Of a DNA stretch of 30,036 bases, positions 28,979 through 30,036 are shown piece after piece. A program made the position numbers and the translations under genes. This DNA comes from Methanocorpusculaceae archaeon UBA456 (GTDB lineage: Archaea > Halobacteriota > Methanomicrobia > Methanomicrobiales > Methanocorpusculaceae): assembly GCA_002496395.1 (NCBI GenBank), contig DAJQ01000028.1, forward strand, positions 44,528 through 74,563, in the 5' to 3' direction. Below the pieces are notes generated by a model, which did not search any database, had not been told where the DNA came from, and saw only the letters and a list, made by a program, of their open reading frames with translations. How positions within the stretch are numbered: position 1 is the first letter of the stretch; every line of letters begins with the position of its first letter.

Positions 28979-30036
28979 GTGGGTGATTGCGAACTGAAGC
29001 TGTCTGAGTCGGATGTTGAAGAAGAATGGAAGAATGCATTCCATTCCAATCCATCGGTGAAGGAGAAATGCTATATCAATGTCGCATATCCGTATCCGAG
29101 CGGAGCGATGCATGTCGGTCATGGCAGAACCTATATTGTGCCGGATGTTATTGCCAGGTTCTGGAGGATGAGAGGACGGCAGGTTCTCTATCCAATGGCA
29201 TTCCATGTCACGGGATCACCTGTGATTGGGATCTCAAAACGGATTGCACGAGGCGATGAAAAGACGCTCTCACTATACCGTGATCTCTACAAAGTGCCTC
29301 AGGATGTCATCGAACGGTTCTCTGATCCCCTGGCGATCGTCGATCATTTTTCAAATGAGTACGAGCGGGTGATGCGGCGACTCGGTCTCTCGATCGACTG
29401 GCGCCGGAGGTTTACCACAATCCTCCCCCAGTACTCAAAATTCATCGAATGGCAGTACCATCACTTAAATGGTCAGGGCAGGGTTGTCAGAGGGGAACAT
29501 CCCGTCAAATACTGTCCGCAGTGCGATAATCCGGTCGGTGATCATGACCTCCTTGAAGGAGATAAGGCGGAGATCGTCAAATTCATCTTCGTCAATTTCG
29601 AATCAGACGGCTTCCTGATCCCCTGTGCGACACTCCGCCCGGAGACGATCTACGGGGTGACCAATCTCTGGATCAACCCGGATGTCAGGTACGTAAAAGC
29701 GGATGTCGATGGCACAGTCTGGCTCCTCTCACAGGAGGCAGCTGATAAGCTTGCCCTCCAGAAACATGACGTTTCAATCGTCGGCGAGGTAGACGGGGCG
29801 GATCTCATCGGTTCATCTGTCTCTCATCCCCTATGTGGAGATGTCCGGATTCTTCCGGCAGGATTTGTGGATCCGGATATGGGATCCGGCATCGTGATGA
29901 GCGTTCCGGCACATGCACCCTTTGACTATATCGCCCTCTCCGATCTCCAGAAGAAAGGGGAGTACACGGATATTGAACCGGTATCGCTGATACAGGTTGA
30001 TGGATATGGCGAGATTCCGGCGAAAGAGGCGGTGAT
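28979..30036 (+). CDS. leuS: Leucyl-tRNA synthetase, archaeal type, N-terminal part (runs off window)
   Basis: This class I aminoacyl-tRNA synthetase charges tRNA-Leu. The first 352 codons are present and open to the window end. Visible are VAYPYPSGAMHVGHGRTY with the HIGH-type signature HVGH, FHVTGSPVIGISKRIARGDE, the insert with YCPQCDNPVGDHDLLEGD, and ATLRPETIYGVTNLW at the start of the editing domain. I chose GTG 28979 because GAGGGGTG, a good Shine-Dalgarno, precedes it by 7 nt; no in-frame ATG exists between the upstream stop (28952-28954) and the conserved region. The KMSKS region lies beyond the window. Confidence 0.93.
   Translation, partial: MGDCELKLSESDVEEEWKNAFHSNPSVKEKCYINVAYPYPSGAMHVGHGRTYIVPDVIARFWRMRGRQVLYPMAFHVTGSPVIGISKRIARGDEKTLSLYRDLYKVPQDVIERFSDPLAIVDHFSNEYERVMRRLGLSIDWRRRFTTILPQYSKFIEWQYHHLNGQGRVVRGEHPVKYCPQCDNPVGDHDLLEGDKAEIVKFIFVNFESDGFLIPCATLRPETIYGVTNLWINPDVRYVKADVDGTVWLLSQEAADKLALQKHDVSIVGEVDGADLIGSSVSHPLCGDVRILPAGFVDPDMGSGIVMSVPAHAPFDYIALSDLQKKGEYTDIEPVSLIQVDGYGEIPAKEAV

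Noticed and set aside
1..30036. CRISPR arrays, tRNA/rRNA genes, insertion sequences, prophage or known defence systems
   Set aside because: No regular direct repeats, no tRNA cloverleaf or T-loop motifs, no transposase or integrase frames were found on reading; defence roles for the AAA/DUF4143 or PIN-ATPase genes are not supported by their neighbours.

Overview
The window reads as a piece of a methanogenic archaeal chromosome, most likely from the Methanomicrobiales or close relatives. The evidence is an archaeal aIF1, an archaeal-type leucyl-tRNA synthetase, a KsgA/HemK2 pair downstream of a DUF655 end, a DUF2115 (UPF0305) protein typical of methanogens, a cobyric acid synthase, PEGA and CHASE4 proteins, a PIN-ATPase-KH protein, and TATA-like boxes about 22-30 bp ahead of several start codons (leaderless or short-leader transcripts). 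The genus is inferred, not proven. Gene packing is tight: ATGA overlaps, convergent genes that share stop-codon bases, and few gaps over 200 bp. I found no tRNA, rRNA, CRISPR array, insertion sequence or prophage.

Layout. (1) 1-2032: the end of a DUF655 gene, ksgA and a HemK2-type methyltransferase in a row, met tail-to-tail by a DUF2115 gene. (2) 2134-3377: a solitary AAA/DUF4143 ATPase whose start codon lies in a 33-bp near-perfect inverted repeat. (3) 3555-6438: leuC-leuD-leuB with a probable leaderless promoter. (4) 6422-9085 (minus): a STAS protein, a metallo-beta-lactamase fused to a degenerate histidine-kinase-like C-terminus, and a PEGA surface protein. (5) 9195-14413: a CHASE4 hybrid histidine kinase diverging from a PstS-like binding protein plus REC-PAS response regulator, with an 18-bp perfect palindrome between them. 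(6) 14421-16094: Hsp20 with structured leader DNA, then a CBS-CBS-ParB-like protein. (7) 16178-20455: sugar-nucleotide transferase, two small Cys-rich proteins, cobyric acid synthase with a small ribbon-helix-helix gene, and aIF1. (8) 20504-26261: an archaeal type IV pilus/Tad-like assembly operon (accessory protein, ATPase, two single-F-domain membrane platforms) diverging from a prepilin peptidase gene that is followed by hisI. (9) 26624-27031: a 408-bp gap with much secondary structure, a 34-aa ORF and two overlapping inverted repeats. (10) a PIN-ATPase-KH gene and the start of leuS, which runs off the window.

How it fits together. Regions 4 and 5 form an 8-kb signalling island: a possible partner-switching module in which an MBL enzyme carries a kinase-like domain that has lost its key ATP-site residues, beside a hybrid kinase, an orphan solute-binding protein and a response regulator. 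Region 8 is a membrane-filament assembly machine without pilins in view. Four probable transcription starts (2169, 14487, 26808 and 27032 genes) sit in or next to inverted repeats, suggesting repressor operators or RNA-level control. The strongest candidates for something undescribed are the STAS/MBL-pseudokinase module, the solute-binding/kinase/regulator divergon, and the structured region upstream of the PIN-ATPase gene.
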